From: Fomitopsis serialis
Lineage: Eukaryota > Basidiomycota > Agaricomycetes > Polyporales > Fomitopsidaceae
Reading direction: 5' to 3'
DNA: 64,000 nt
NCBI RefSeq assembly: GCF_022376445.1
Contig: NW_025954961.1
Coordinates: 1,178,001-1,242,000 of the forward strand
The position numbers were made by a program, and so were the translations under genes. This document shows, piece after piece, positions 1 to 10,606 of this stretch. Position 1 is the stretch's first letter; every line of letters begins with the position of its first letter. The notes below the pieces were generated by a model, which saw only the letters and a list, made by a program, of their open reading frames with translations, ran no database searches and was not told the origin of the DNA.

Positions 1-70
1 CCGCTTCGTAGGCACTACTCAGTACAGAGTTCACAGCAATATCGTACGCGTTTGCGTTCCCATCATGCAC

Positions 71-1067
71 TCAATTCCATCGCTTGCGAGGATTGGTTGA
101 CTCCCAGTTTACGATGTGACCAAGCAGTTCGCCATCTTCATTGTCTGCATTGTCTTCTGTCGCTGTAAGCAGATTCCTCAGCGACTCCTGTACCAGCCTG
201 CATTCTTGAGCTTCTTCTCCAATGAAGGCAAGGCAGCCTTCTTTGGCGGGGAGACCTGATGGCATATGAATGGTGAGAAGATGAGCACCGCACATAAGCG
301 GAGAACGTACAGGTGTCCTCAGGTAGGTGTGTTTGGGAGGTAATGCGGGGAGATAGCGCTCATTCCACGGTAGTTGACGAAGGGAGGTCGGAATGACGGG
401 TGGTGTGTCTTCGTCGTCAGACGGCAACAGCTCTGGTGAGGGCGATCGAGAGGGCGGCGGAACCAAGTCCATCAAGGCTGCGCCTGAAACGCATGCATTA
501 GGATTCGCTCGACGACAAATCCCAAACTGAGTGACACATACGACGGTCTCTCTTCTTCGCTTTCATCGCGAACCGATGGAGTGCGTTCGTCTGCAACCCC
601 CACTCTTCCGACGCCAATAGGACATCCTGCGCGACTGGACCAGCCCGATTGGCTAGGTTTGCATATTCATGTGTACTCTTGTATAGCTTCTCTACGACTT
701 CAGAAATATGCCCTTACATCAGAATCCGAGTCCAAGGAGTGAGCGTGACAGACGGACAAGCAATCACTTCCAGCTCCAGCCTTTGAAGGGCTGCTGGTTC
801 GGCAGAATCGAAGCCAACGCGCGAGAGTTCAGCAGAGGCCAATCGCTCGAGCGCATGAGATGCAAATTCAGAAGTCACGGCAGGTATTTCAGGAGCTGAA
901 AGAGGTGCGGAGGCGGGGATGGCGGTTTCGTTTGTACAGCAGGGTATGCAGGTATGCGGCCACAGGGTTCCTTGCGTTGGATATTGCGTTGGGTAGTGAT
1001 TCTGACCCGTGTACGCGGGGTATTGTGGCTGGAATACGCCGTATGCCTGAGGAGAGTAGTGCGACAT
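71..1067 (-). CDS. TAF8: TFIID subunit 8 (TAF8-like)
   Basis: Probable TAF8, the TFIID subunit that pairs with TAF10 through a histone fold and helps deliver it to the nucleus. The N-terminal exon (ATG at 1067, MSHYSPQAYG...) leads into a Bromo_TP-type histone-fold segment (SHALERLASAELSRVGFDSAEP), which continues after an intron near 700 as KLYKSTHEYANLANRAGP and later HRFAMKAKKRD. The last exon (475-71) carries LPPKHTYLRTPV, the conserved TAF8 C-terminal signature, after a Ser/Pro/acidic linker. It is transcribed away from FMN1 across a 164-base shared promoter. The intron near 700 does not close in frame as read, so one base may be missing. The family call rests on the histone fold together with the PPKHTYLRTP motif; exact exon borders are uncertain. 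Confidence 0.75.
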
Positions 1068-1231
1068 GGTGGGAGGTTCTGGCAAGGGAGCGCGTGCGCG
1101 CGCGTCCGAGCCTGACTCCCAGGGCTTATCTGGTATATTATCCGGGTTATGCCTCCTTACCCTGCTCAGACAACCCGGTTCACCCCCTTCGACAGTCTAG
1201 GATTCTGTACATATAACGACGACGGCACATC

Positions 1232-1984
1232 ATGGTAGATGCGGCTGCACAAGCGGTGATCGAAGAGGAGAGACCTGCTGCTCCTATGCGCACGGAGACA
1301 TTCCGGCAGACGCGCCCCGACATTGTAGGCCCAGATGCTCCAGAACTACCGTTCCCTATCGTCCTCTCTGGCACGGTGCAGCATGGCTTCGGTAGGGGAG
1401 GCAAAGATCTGGGCTGTCCTACCGGTACGCCTAGCCTAACAGCATCGTCCCCGTGTCTTACGTGCGCCTTTGCAGCGAACCTACCGGACGACTCAATCAC
1501 GCCCATGAGTTCCGTGACCAAGACGGGGGTCTACTATGGCTATGCTCAGATCTCGCCTGAGAGAGACGGGCAGATCATGCTCCCCGAGAAGGATCGCGGT
1601 GTGATGCCCATGGTCATGAGCCTAGGATGGAATCCATTCTACAAGAATGAGCGGATGACGGCGGTATGTCGGTACGCAACTTTATCTGCGGATTTAGTAA
1701 CACCTTGTAGGAAATTCATCTCATGCATGATTTCGACGCCGACTTCTACGGCCACGAGATGAATGCGTTGGTCTTGGGTTACATCCGCCCTGAGCTCGAC
1801 TACACGTCTCGAGGTTGGTCCTAGTATTCGTGTGCAAGCCGAAGCTTACCCAGATGATCCGTTAGAGAGTCTCGTCGAGGATATCGAGACGGACAAGCAA
1901 GTGGCCCTGAAGTCGCTGTCGAGACCCGCGTACGAGAAGTTCAAGTCGGATCTTATTTTCGATACCACGCAATCCAAGCTCTGA
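1232..1984 (+). CDS. FMN1: Riboflavin kinase
   Basis: Phosphorylates riboflavin with ATP to give FMN. Four exons (1232-1424, 1476-1663, 1711-1813, 1866-1984) join with no frame break into 200 residues, a normal length for the monofunctional fungal enzyme. The first intron splits the nucleotide/flavin-binding signature FGRGGKDLGCPTANLP; the second exon has the TGVYYGYAQ strand; the third and fourth give HDFDADFYGHEM, then LGYIRPELDYTSRESLVEDI, the usual C-terminal end of the fold. The start at 1232 is the first ATG of the long exon and follows the divergent promoter shared with TAF8. The gene stands alone in the plus-strand run and shows no frame error, unlike its downstream neighbours. Confidence 0.95.
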
Positions 1985-2344
1985 GCCCAGATGTCGGTCA
2001 AGAGGAACTACACGCACAGTGTATTAGCTATATCCTTATGACAGCTCATTTATAGACTGCCTGTAGCTTAGAAGAGAAGTAGAAATCCACATTGGAAACA
2101 ATTAGAGCATCTCCCTAGGAGTAAAGCTTTGAAGCTTGAAGTCTATATTGCCAAGTCTAGCGGTAAGAGCAAGCAAGGGTGAGTCGAGGCTGCTGAACTG
2201 AGAAACACCGGGCCATCTGGGAGGTGGATTCGGTTTGATCCCGACCACGTGGCCGAGCGCGCACTGCGCCCGCCGCCATTCTCGTGAATCTCGTCCAACC
2301 AAGCCTTCGACCGCCACGACCTTCTCCTCACATCGTCGCTCAAC

Positions 2345-3765
2345 ATGTACAACGGCATCGGGCTTACTACTCCTCGTGGGAGGCAAGTACTCGTGGATGA
2401 TCTGTTCTTCTGCAGCTGACAGCAATTGCACAGCGGTACCAACGGTTATGTTGTGCGCAACTTGTCGACCTTGCGCGTCCACCAAACCGCAGCCGACCGA
2501 GCCAGTGCATGGGATATAGCGCCTCCGAAGCACAGGGAGCCAGATGCTGCCATTTTGGAACATGAAAAGAAACGCAAGGTGGAAGTGAAATGCTTGGAAT
2601 TGCAACTCGAGTTGGAGGAGAAAGGGTGCGTGTATGCTTCTTAATCGCTCGTCCTGGCTGCTGCCTCACCCATTTCCCATGCAGTCTCGATGAGGATGAA
2701 TTGAAAAACTAGTTGATGAACTGCGTACGAAGTTGCTTGCCAACCTCAACGCGATGGCATCGAATGCGAAGGGTCTGAAGCCGTCGGACACGCACGCTAT
2801 TGCCGCCGCCAAAAAGGAGGAGCTTAACAAAATGGCACGAGCTCTGGGTACCCGTAACGACTACATGGAGGGAGAGCCTTTGATAGGGAAAAGCAGAGGA
2901 GAACAAATACGGAGGATGGCGGAGCGGGAGAGCGCGACAGGCAAAGGGAAGAGGAGCGCGAGAAGATGAGGATGCAGAAGAAAAATGGGAGGCTGAGCGC
3001 AAGGAACGAGAACGTCTGCGGCGTAGGGAGGAAGACAGGATGAGGAAGGAGAGGAAGAGGCATGAAACGGAGGGAGCGGATGCCACCACCGCCGATGCCT
3101 CGCGACAGGAACTATCGTGACAGGCGCAGCCGAAGTCCAGTGCGTCGAGACTTCACCACTCGTGATAGAGACTACGACGACCACCGCCGACGGCCTGTCT
3201 CGCGCTCGCCTTCACCCCCTCCTCGCGGACGTCGTCCTTCTTCACCCTCCCTCTCCCCGCCTCCCCGAGTTCGCCGTCCGCCCTCGCGTTCGCCTTCACC
3301 ACCCCCAAGACCGCTCGCCGCGTCTTGTCTCGCTCGCCGTCTCCTCCACCCCGCGCACGTCGCCCTCCGTCGCCCTCGCCGTCTCCCCCGCCCCGCCGCG
3401 TCCGGCGTCGCTTCGACTCGCGTACACCATCGCCGCAACCGCCTTACCGTCGTCAGGCTCTGTCGAGCCGCCCTCGCGTGGCGCACGAGGTATCTCGGGC
3501 TCTCCCCCCTCACCCACCCAGGTCGCCCCCACCTCGGTATCGCCGTGGCCGCTCGCCCTCGCGCACGCCGTCACGTTCCCCGCTGCGGGATACTAGCAGA
3601 GCCCGCCGGGATTCGCGCTCGCTTTCCCCTCCGGCCGTGCGCCGCGCCGTGGACGGGGACGTTCGGCCTCGACGGGATCGTCGATGTCTGTTAGCTCGAG
3701 CGGGAGCCGAAGCCGAAGCGGGATTAAAATTGAACGTATGCCTCCTGCTCGTCTTGCTCTAGCAG
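2345..3765 (+). CDS. CWC21: Spliceosomal Cwc21/SRRM2-family protein
   Basis: Cwf21-domain protein that binds the Prp8/Snu114 region of the spliceosome and influences 5' splice-site use. The first exon encodes the diagnostic N-terminus MYNGIGLTTPRG and continues after an intron as SGTNGYVVRNLS; the cwf21 helix follows (LVDELRTKLLANLNAM). Intron 1 (2383-2433) uses a GC-AG border (gcaagt donor); intron 2 is 2626-2684. Downstream comes a charged Arg/Glu region and an RS domain (SRSPSPPPRGRRP, SRSPSPPPRARRP, SVSSSGSRSRS) as in SRRM2. Continuity needs single-base insertions near 2700, 2876, 2983, 3065, 3320 and 3650; the missing bases mostly fall in short homopolymers. The end is placed where the RS reading frame runs out, so it is approximate. 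Confidence 0.85.
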
Positions 3766-4105
3766 ACATACTGCCCTTATGCACGGCGACTATGTCTACT
3801 CACGCTGATCATGCCCATTGTACTGTAGCTGATCTGAATGTGCCCACTTGTGTCCATGCGTCGATCATCTTGAATACATATGTGCATAACTTGATCCTGT
3901 ACACGTATTTCGACGACCATGCTGGGCTGTACGACGTCGAAGCGCGGTCAAATTGCAGTAATGGCGCATCACGTGTGGGCGAATGTTTCTCTGCCACCGT
4001 CATGACTCCGGACGCTCAGGGCCTCCATATCCAGACGGAGAGCCGGCAACCCTGTTCTCTCTTTCCTCCATATAGTGACACCCAGGGTGTTGTCCTAAAA
4101 CCACT
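3766..4105. other. Intergenic, CWC21 to ARG8
   Basis: No coding pattern, tRNA or repeat is visible in these 340 bases. The stretch holds the 3' flank of CWC21 and the promoter of ARG8. Confidence 0.5.
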
Positions 4106-5893
4106 ATGTCGCGCTCTAGCGTCGCCCGTAGCCTTGTTGGCCGCTCGGGGCGATTGAACGCCCGAGGAACTCCAAACTGCGTGCGTCAGGCATGCTTCGT
4201 CTCTGCCTGAGGTGAGTTCCTGGGTCACTTGTACTTTCGCAGCTGAAAATTGCATTCCGCTGGTCAGAACGCACCCCGCCCTGCGGCGTCGATTCCTGAG
4301 CGCCATGCACAAATACACAGCGGCAACCCATCCGGAAGACCCATCGAGCGTACCCCGAAGTGTCAAGGCCTCATCGACCGTTCTGCTGCCTATGTCCTGC
4401 CCGTCTATGCTCGGCCGCCCGTTGTATGTCGCATGGGAAGGGGGCGTACATTTGGGACACGGAGGGTCGTCGGTACCTCGACTTCAGCGCTGGTATTGCC
4501 GTAACGCGTTGGGCCATTCAGACATGGGTGTAGCAAACGCACGTCTTCCATATGCATGTCTACGCAATCCGTGCCGTTAAACGTTTTATTGACAGGTTAT
4601 GGCGTCGGAAGCTGGCACCTTTACACGCGAGCAATGTTATCACAACAATGGGCAGGGCAGCTCGCAGAGCTCATTGTCAAGCTCACCCAGCAGGAAGGCG
4701 GGCTTGGCTGGGAAACCGGCTCCACGCACCCACCCCAGGGCGCGACCAGTGGCGGAAGGTGTTTTCTCCAACTCCGGCACCGAAGCGAACGAGGGCGCAC
4801 TGAAGGTCGCGCGGAAGTTGGGAAGGCGCGCTGGGCGCGTCCACGGCAAGTCGTGGGACGACCCTGCCTGCGACAAGCACGAAATTGTCTGCTTCGAGCG
4901 TGGTTTTCATGGTCGGTCTATGGGCGCGCTTAGCGTCACGACGAACCCGAAGTACCAGAAGCCGTTTGCGCCGCTATTGCCCGGCGTGAAGGTCGGCAGG
5001 CTGAACGTTCTCGAAGATTTGGAAAAGCTGCTCAGCGAGAAAACATGTGCGGTCATTGTGGAACCAATTCAAGGAGAGGGGGGTGTCCACGCCGCCGATG
5101 TCGCTTGGTTGCAGGCTCTTCGAAAGAAGTGCGACGACGTTGGCGCGGTGCTCATCTATGACGAGATCCAGGTGAGTCACCGTGTCATGTTGTCTTTGCG
5201 CGTGAGACGTCGATCGGGTGGTGCCTCTGCATCTACTCGGGCGTATGGCCTCTTGACATGTCCGCTGACTTCGACGGTATGACCTCTAGTGCGGTCTGTA
5301 CAGGACGGGTTCTCTATGGGCTCATTCTACGATGCCGATCAATGCGCACCCGGACGTTGTGACGATGGCAAAACCGTTGGCCAATGGCTATCCCATCGGC
5401 GCTGTTCTCATGCGGGACAATGTGGCAGAGACGATGACAGCTGGTATGTGCCAACAGCATCTGTTTGTCACCGTGTCCATTTTAGCAAACTGACCGTGGC
5501 GTCGCAGGCTCACACGGGACGACGTTCGGCGGTTCGCCCCTCGCGTGTGCGCTGGGCTTCCATGTCCTGTCGCGTCTCTCGGAGCGCCCCTTCGTGTCTA
5601 ACATGGTCGAGACGAGTGCATACTTGTCGGGGCGTCTCGCTCAATTGCCGCGGTGGTTCCCGGGTATGGTGCAGCCGGGAATTCGGGGACGCGGGTTGAT
5701 CGTGGGCCTGGGCTTCAAGGATGCGAGCCAGCCGGGGAAGGTGGTGCAGATGGCGAGAGAACGGGGCGTGTTGCTGCTGACTGCGGGAAACGATGCCGTG
5801 AGACTTGTTCCCAGCCTGAATATCGGGCGGACGGAGGTGGACATGGCGGTGGACGTGATTGAGGGCTGTCTCCATGTGATGCAGAGCCAGTAG
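4106..5893 (+). CDS. ARG8: Acetylornithine aminotransferase, mitochondrial
   Basis: PLP-dependent class III aminotransferase of arginine synthesis, converting N-acetylglutamate semialdehyde to N-acetylornithine in mitochondria. Landmarks in order: Arg/Ser-rich presequence (MSRSSVARSLVGRSGR), RYLDFSAGIAV, SNSGTEANEGALKVAR, the PLP-ring segment FERGFHGRSMGALSVT, EPIQGEGGV, YDEIQ (end of exon at 5171), then CGLYRTGSLWAHS, the PLP-lysine segment MAKPLANGYPIGAV, GSHGTTFGGSPLACALG and C-terminal GRGLIVGLGF to the stop at 5893. Introns are seen near 4212, 4528, 5172-5288 and 5442-5507. The 4106-4800 part needs at least seven one-base insertions (for example near 4426, 4502, 4620, 4637, 4650 and 4763); the second half is clean. 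YDEIQCGLYRTG and GSHGTTFGG separate it from GABA and ornithine aminotransferases. Confidence 0.92.
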
Positions 5894-6097
5894 ATAAAAT
5901 GCTATGTCTGTGTTTCAAGAATGGAGACAGTGTCTGCGATGCGTGCGGCCGCGAGCACTGAGCCAGCCGATGGGTGACGGCCGCGGGGAGGCCCCGGGAA
6001 GAGACGGTGGTGCCGGTGGGACGCCAGGGGGACGCGGCCGGGAGGACAGAATTGCCATTAGAAGATTCGGCGGGCGTCTGCTAATTGCCACGGCGTG

Positions 6098-6102
6098 ATT
6101 GG
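6098..6102 (-). promoter_or_regulatory. CCAAT box upstream of HEM1
   Basis: ATTGG on the plus strand, about 90 bases before the HEM1 start codon. In fungi the CCAAT-binding complex controls heme and iron genes. The motif is short, so chance occurrence is possible. Confidence 0.35.
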
Positions 6103-6192
6103 TTGCTCAGCTGGCGTCGTCCCATAAGAGGAAGCCGTCGCTCACTTCGTCGCCCGACCCATCCACCCACTTTCCGCCATCCCTTCGCCAGC

Positions 6193-8341
6193 ATGGACAA
6201 GCTCTCGTCCCTCGCAAAGTTCAAGTCCTCCTGCCCCTTCCTCGGCCGCACAAAGTCCTCCACCCTCCGCACTCTATGCACCTCCACGTCCCCCCGTTAC
6301 CCGACGCTCTCCCGCTTGACGGAGCGGGCTACCCAGTGCCCCGTCATGGGCCCCGCCCTCCAGTCCCGCTCTAGCCAGATGGTCGCGGGCTACGCCAGCT
6401 TCGCGGGCAGCGCTGACATCCAGAAGATACACGAGGAGAAGGGTGTCTTCCCCATCCCCACCGGCACCAATATTGACAAGTGCCCGCACGCAGCCAAGGC
6501 CATCGCGGCTGCTCGCATGGCGGAGGACCTCGCGAAGGCGGCGAAGGGCAAGGCCCCAGAGGTCGATGCAAAGCCGTCTACCCCCGCTGCCCCCAGCGGG
6601 TGCCCATTCCACGCCGCTCAGGCTGCTCAGGGCAAAGGCCAGGAGGCCGCGGCCGCGAGCGGCTTCAACTATGACAACTTCTACGCGGACGAGCTGGAGA
6701 AGAAGCATCAGGATGCTTCTTACCGCTACTTCAACAACATCAACCGCATGGCGCACAAGTTCCCCATCGCGCATACGGGCGACCCGAAGGACGAGGTCGA
6801 GGTGTGGTGCGCGAACGACTACCTCGGGATGGGTAACAACCCGATCGTGCTCGAGACGATGCAGTGAGTGTCAAGTTCGGATCGGGCGCAGAGGATTAGC
6901 ATTGACGCAATGCCTCGCGTCCTCCAGTCGCACGCTCGATACCTACGGGCACGGGGCCGGAGGTACCCGGAACATCGCGGGCAACACCGGTATGCACCTC
7001 GCCCTCGAGGAGGAGCTCGCCGCGTTACACCGTAAACCCGCCGCGCTGGTCTTCTCTTCGTGCTACGTCGCGAATGACGCTACGCTCGCCACCCTCGGGT
7101 CCAAATTACCTGGGTGTATCTACTTCTCCGACTCTATGAATCATGCCTCCATGATACAGGGTATGAGACACTCCGGGGCGAAGCGCGTCATTTTCAAGCA
7201 CAACGACCTCGAGGACTCGAGAGCAAGCTCGCACAGTACCCCAAGGAGACACCGAAGATCATCGCTTTCGAGAGTGTTTACTCTATGTGCGGTAGCATTG
7301 GGCCATCTCGGAGATGTGCGACTTGGCCAAGAAGTACGGTGCCTTGACGTTCCTGGACGAGGTACACGCTGTCGGACTGTATGGTCCCCATGGTGCCGGT
7401 GTTGCGGAGCACCTTGACTACGAAGCCCAGAAACGCGCTGGGCGCAGTCGCGAGCCTGTCAAGGGCTCGGTCATGGACCGCATCGACATCATCACTGGTA
7501 AGTAGTTTTCGAGACAATGTATGCGAGCGTGTTTATTGATTTATCCTGACTAGGTACTCTTGGCAAGGCCTACGGTGCTATTGGTGGTTACATCGCGGGT
7601 TCGTCAGACTTCGTCGACATGATCAGGTCCTACGCAGCTGGGTTCATCTTCACGACGTCTCTCCCCCGTCGAACATGGCTGGCGCTCGCGCTAGCATCTC
7701 GTACCAAAAGGAGTACCTGGGCGACCGGCAGCTCATGCAAATCAACGTCCGTGCTCTGAAGTCCCGCTTCGAGGCTATGGACATCCCTGTCGTCCCCGGT
7801 CCTTCGCACATCGTCCCCGTTCTCATTGGCGACCCGACCCTCGCGCGTCTTGCTTCGGACACGCTCCTTGAGAAGCACAACGTCTACGTGCAGGCCATCA
7901 ACTACCCGACGGTCGCGCGCGGCGAGGAGCGCCTCCGGTTCACCGTCACGCCCGGGCACAACATTGATCAGATCGCGCGACTCGCGAAGGCGGTCAACCA
8001 GACGTTCACGGAGCTCGGCATCAAGCGCACGTCGGTCTGGAAGGCGGAGGGCGGGCGGCGGTGTCGGCATGCCTGGCGCGGAGCGCGTTCAGCCGATCTG
8101 GGATGACAAGCAGCTGGGCTTGGTCGATGGTTCTGCACCGAAGATGCTTACGGCTGGCCAGAAGCGTGTCGTGGATGCGAGGGCTGTTGCGGTGACGCGC
8201 AGGAAGTTCGACGACCTGTTGGGTCCGGCCGTCGAGCCTCGTGTGACTACGGTCCAGCTGGACATGCCGACGAGCGTGCACCCCATCGCTATGCCGGCGG
8301 ACGCACTCCGCGGGAGTAGTGAGATTTCCGTCGCTGCTTGA
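6193..8341 (+). CDS. HEM1: 5-aminolevulinate synthase, mitochondrial
   Basis: First enzyme of heme synthesis, condensing glycine and succinyl-CoA; PLP enzyme of the alpha-oxoamine synthase family. The N-terminal 150 residues hold four Cys-Pro heme-regulatory motifs (SSCPF, TQCPV, DKCPH, SGCPF). The catalytic core follows: [30 protein letters not shown], then after an intron (6864-6927) [48 protein letters not shown], and after a second intron (7498-7553) the segment [12 protein letters not shown] with the PLP lysine, then the C-terminal DNPSH-equivalent region and a fungal tail. Four single-base deletions break the frame near 7214 (GAC-CTC), 7303 (CCC), 7665 (C6 run) and 8055. The gene is head-to-tail with ARG8 and convergent with QCR9. 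Confidence 0.96.
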
Positions 8342-8798
8342 GCGCAGTGACGTGCTTTCTTGTTGACGGACGGGTCGGTTCGTACACGGCCCCGCTTAGT
8401 ATCATAGAGTAGCAGCTGTGTCGTGTTGTCGTACATGTACCGCTGATGATGTGAACAAAAGTGAACTTGTCGTCGCCCATGTTGGGCGACCTCCGTCTAC
8501 TCTGCTGTGTGACAACGCGAGTTTTGCTCGAAGTGCCGCTGCAACTAAGTAAGGAGAGGTGGTTAGCAGCAGCAGAGCTACAGTACACTTTGCCCGCCGC
8601 TCGTTGACGGCTGCACATGCAAGCCATAGGGTGCGCATTTATGTTACGCACAGGGTCAAGACACGCCATACTTACTCTCCTGGAGTTGATAGCGAAAGCA
8701 AGTTGGAGGCCAGTCACCGACAGGGCAGATGAAAGTTTTAGGCGATCATTATACTTGGCTCTGCGATAGCAATGAACACATGCTCCGACATCTAACGT
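8342..8798. other. Convergent intergenic, HEM1 and QCR9
   Basis: Shared 3' flank of two convergent genes. No further coding signal or repeat was seen. Confidence 0.5.
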
Positions 8799-9161
8799 CT
8801 ATGAGTCTGCATCCTGGGCGTAGCGGTCACGGATGTCCTTCCACTGCTTCTGTGTGGACGTCAGTACCACGCACTCCGCCGGAGAGCGACTGCTGCAACG
8901 TACCCCTTGTTCCAGGTATCCCAGAACGACGTGACGCCGGTGTCAAAGCCAACACCGAAAGCGAACGCCCCAGCGAAGATGCTCGTCACGAATACGCCTG
9001 GTGGAAACCCAGGAGGTTGGAGGGGCGAGGCGGAGGAACACGGAATGACGACTCACTGTTGCGCTTGACGATGGTGTTGTAGAAAGCGTTCGCCAACTGC
9101 GCAACTATCAGAATCTCTAAGTTCGCCTTGGTTGACAATGCCTGGTACTCACGGAGCCCAT
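8799..9161 (-). CDS. QCR9: Cytochrome bc1 complex subunit 9
   Basis: Small single-helix subunit of respiratory complex III, easy to miss because it is about 63 residues in four tiny exons: 9161-9153 (only ATG GGC TCC), 9096-9057, 8997-8904 and 8849-8799. The deduced protein reads MGSLANAFYNTIVKRNSVF, a membrane helix VTSIFAGAFAFGVGFDTGV, then SFWDTWNKGKQWKDIRDRY and a short acidic tail. This is the UQCR10/QCR9 pattern (FYNT..KRNSVF ... WD..NKGKQWKDI). The third and fourth exons are out of phase by one base, fitting one missing G in the G-run at 8904-8907. It shares a 141-base divergent promoter with uS11m, so two mitochondrial genes may be co-regulated. Confidence 0.9.
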
Positions 9162-9302
9162 GGCTGGATGTGTGCGCGGGGACGGTGACGGAGGAGGTGA
9201 AGGTGCAAACCGGCGGCGCCGGGTTGGCTAGGCGCCGTGCGTAAAACAGACGCCCAAACGGAGGTCCTCGCAAATTCGCGCGCTCAGTGGATGTTCATCA
9301 CC

Positions 9303-9940
9303 ATGTCTCTACTCAGGCAGCGGCTGGCTACCTACGGCTACTGCGCCAGCCCTGTCGTGCCGCGGGCTTTTCCTCACAGTCTGAGACGAGCGAAGCTGAG
9401 TATTTCGACCGGCTCGGCGCATCTCCGCCATCGCAGACCGCTCCCGCCGCCTCCTCGCATGCTACGGACCCGGAGGACACAGGGCCACCCAAGGGCGAGA
9501 CATATCCCATCTCTAATCCTATCGCAATCAACGAGTCCAAGGCTGCCGAGGTAGCGCAAGCCAGGCTGCAAGGATCGACGTTTGCGCTTTACTGCAAGTC
9601 AAACGGCACAAACACGATCGTCTCTGCTACCCGACCGACCGGGCACATCCTCCGGACGTTCACCGGAGGTAGCCTCGGGTTCAAGGGCACCAACCGGTCG
9701 AGCTACGAGGCCGGCTACCAGTGCGCGACGGCGGCCTTCCAGGTGCTCGAGAAGGCCATGGAGACGGAGAGGGATCCGAAGTGGCGGTTGTACTTGAATG
9801 GGTTTGGGCAGGGAAGGGAGGCGGTGATGAAGGCCATCACGTCGTCGGAGGGGGAGGATTGAAGATAAACTGATCAAGGTGATTGACAAGACGCCTATAA
9901 AGATGGAGGTACAAGAGCAAAGAAGATGAAACGGCGGTAG
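9303..9940 (+). CDS. Mitochondrial ribosomal protein uS11m
   Basis: Small-subunit mitoribosome protein of the bacterial S11 family. After a presequence-like N-terminus (MSLLRQRLATYGYCASPVV), the protein has an acidic Ser/Pro linker and the S11 core: SNGTNTIVSAT, ILRTFTGGSLGFKGTNRSSY, EAGYQCATAAFQVLEKAM and LNGFGQGREAVMKAI. The apparent stop at 9862 is false: in the next frame the canonical tail KLIKVIDKTPIK...GGTRAKKMKRR runs to a TAG at 9938-9940. Frame corrections are needed near 9380, 9860 and 9905. It has no intron in the core. Confidence 0.88.
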
Positions 9941-10606
9941 TGCTGCACGGGTGAGTTGCACGTCCTCTGCAATCTGAGGCGTCCTCAAAGGTCTTACACG
10001 TTCCGTATTGTAGTTGCACTCCTGCTCTGACGCTGTGCATTTGCTGTTCCGTCGGGCGTCGGGCTCCTACACTACACCTCTCACACGCGGCTAATACCTT
10101 GCATATGAGACGGTCCCTTACCGCCAAGGTCCGACTCTGGGTGGGCTAGAGCTACTGCTGCCGACAAACTTAGCACCGGGTGTAATGACCTGCGTTCACG
10201 CAGGATGATAATGGAAGGTGGTCTAATCTTGCATGTCCGCGGATGGAGTCTACTATTCAGATTGTGCGATACACTGGCGAGATCCTTCACGTTCTCCTAT
10301 CTTCGTCTGCGCGTAGGTATGGGCGAGGCAGGGCTGTGCGCCGCGGAGTCGAGATGCTTGTTGTCTGCGTATGTTGCAGTCCGCCGAGTTGGCTGAGTGG
10401 CTGGACACACGTTATCCGGATTATGTCATCGTCACTGCCCAGCTTACTCCGTCGACGAGTCCGTCCGGCATGTGGCAACTCGCTGCGTCCCTCACATTAT
10501 AACCCGCCCTCACCGCTCCTCCCCTCCCCCACTCTTCCCTCCTCTTCACCGCCTCGCAATCATAACCTCTACACTTAGACTCGCAAGACTTCGGCTCCTA
10601 GTCAGC
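9941..10606. other. Intergenic upstream of the hydrolase
   Basis: 666 bases without coding signal. The last 100 bases (about 10500-10590) are pyrimidine-rich on the plus strand, typical of basidiomycete core promoters. Confidence 0.5.

Noticed and set aside
3172..3596. Long Pro/Ser/Arg open frames on both strands
   Set aside because: They are shadows of the CT-rich RS domain of CWC21.
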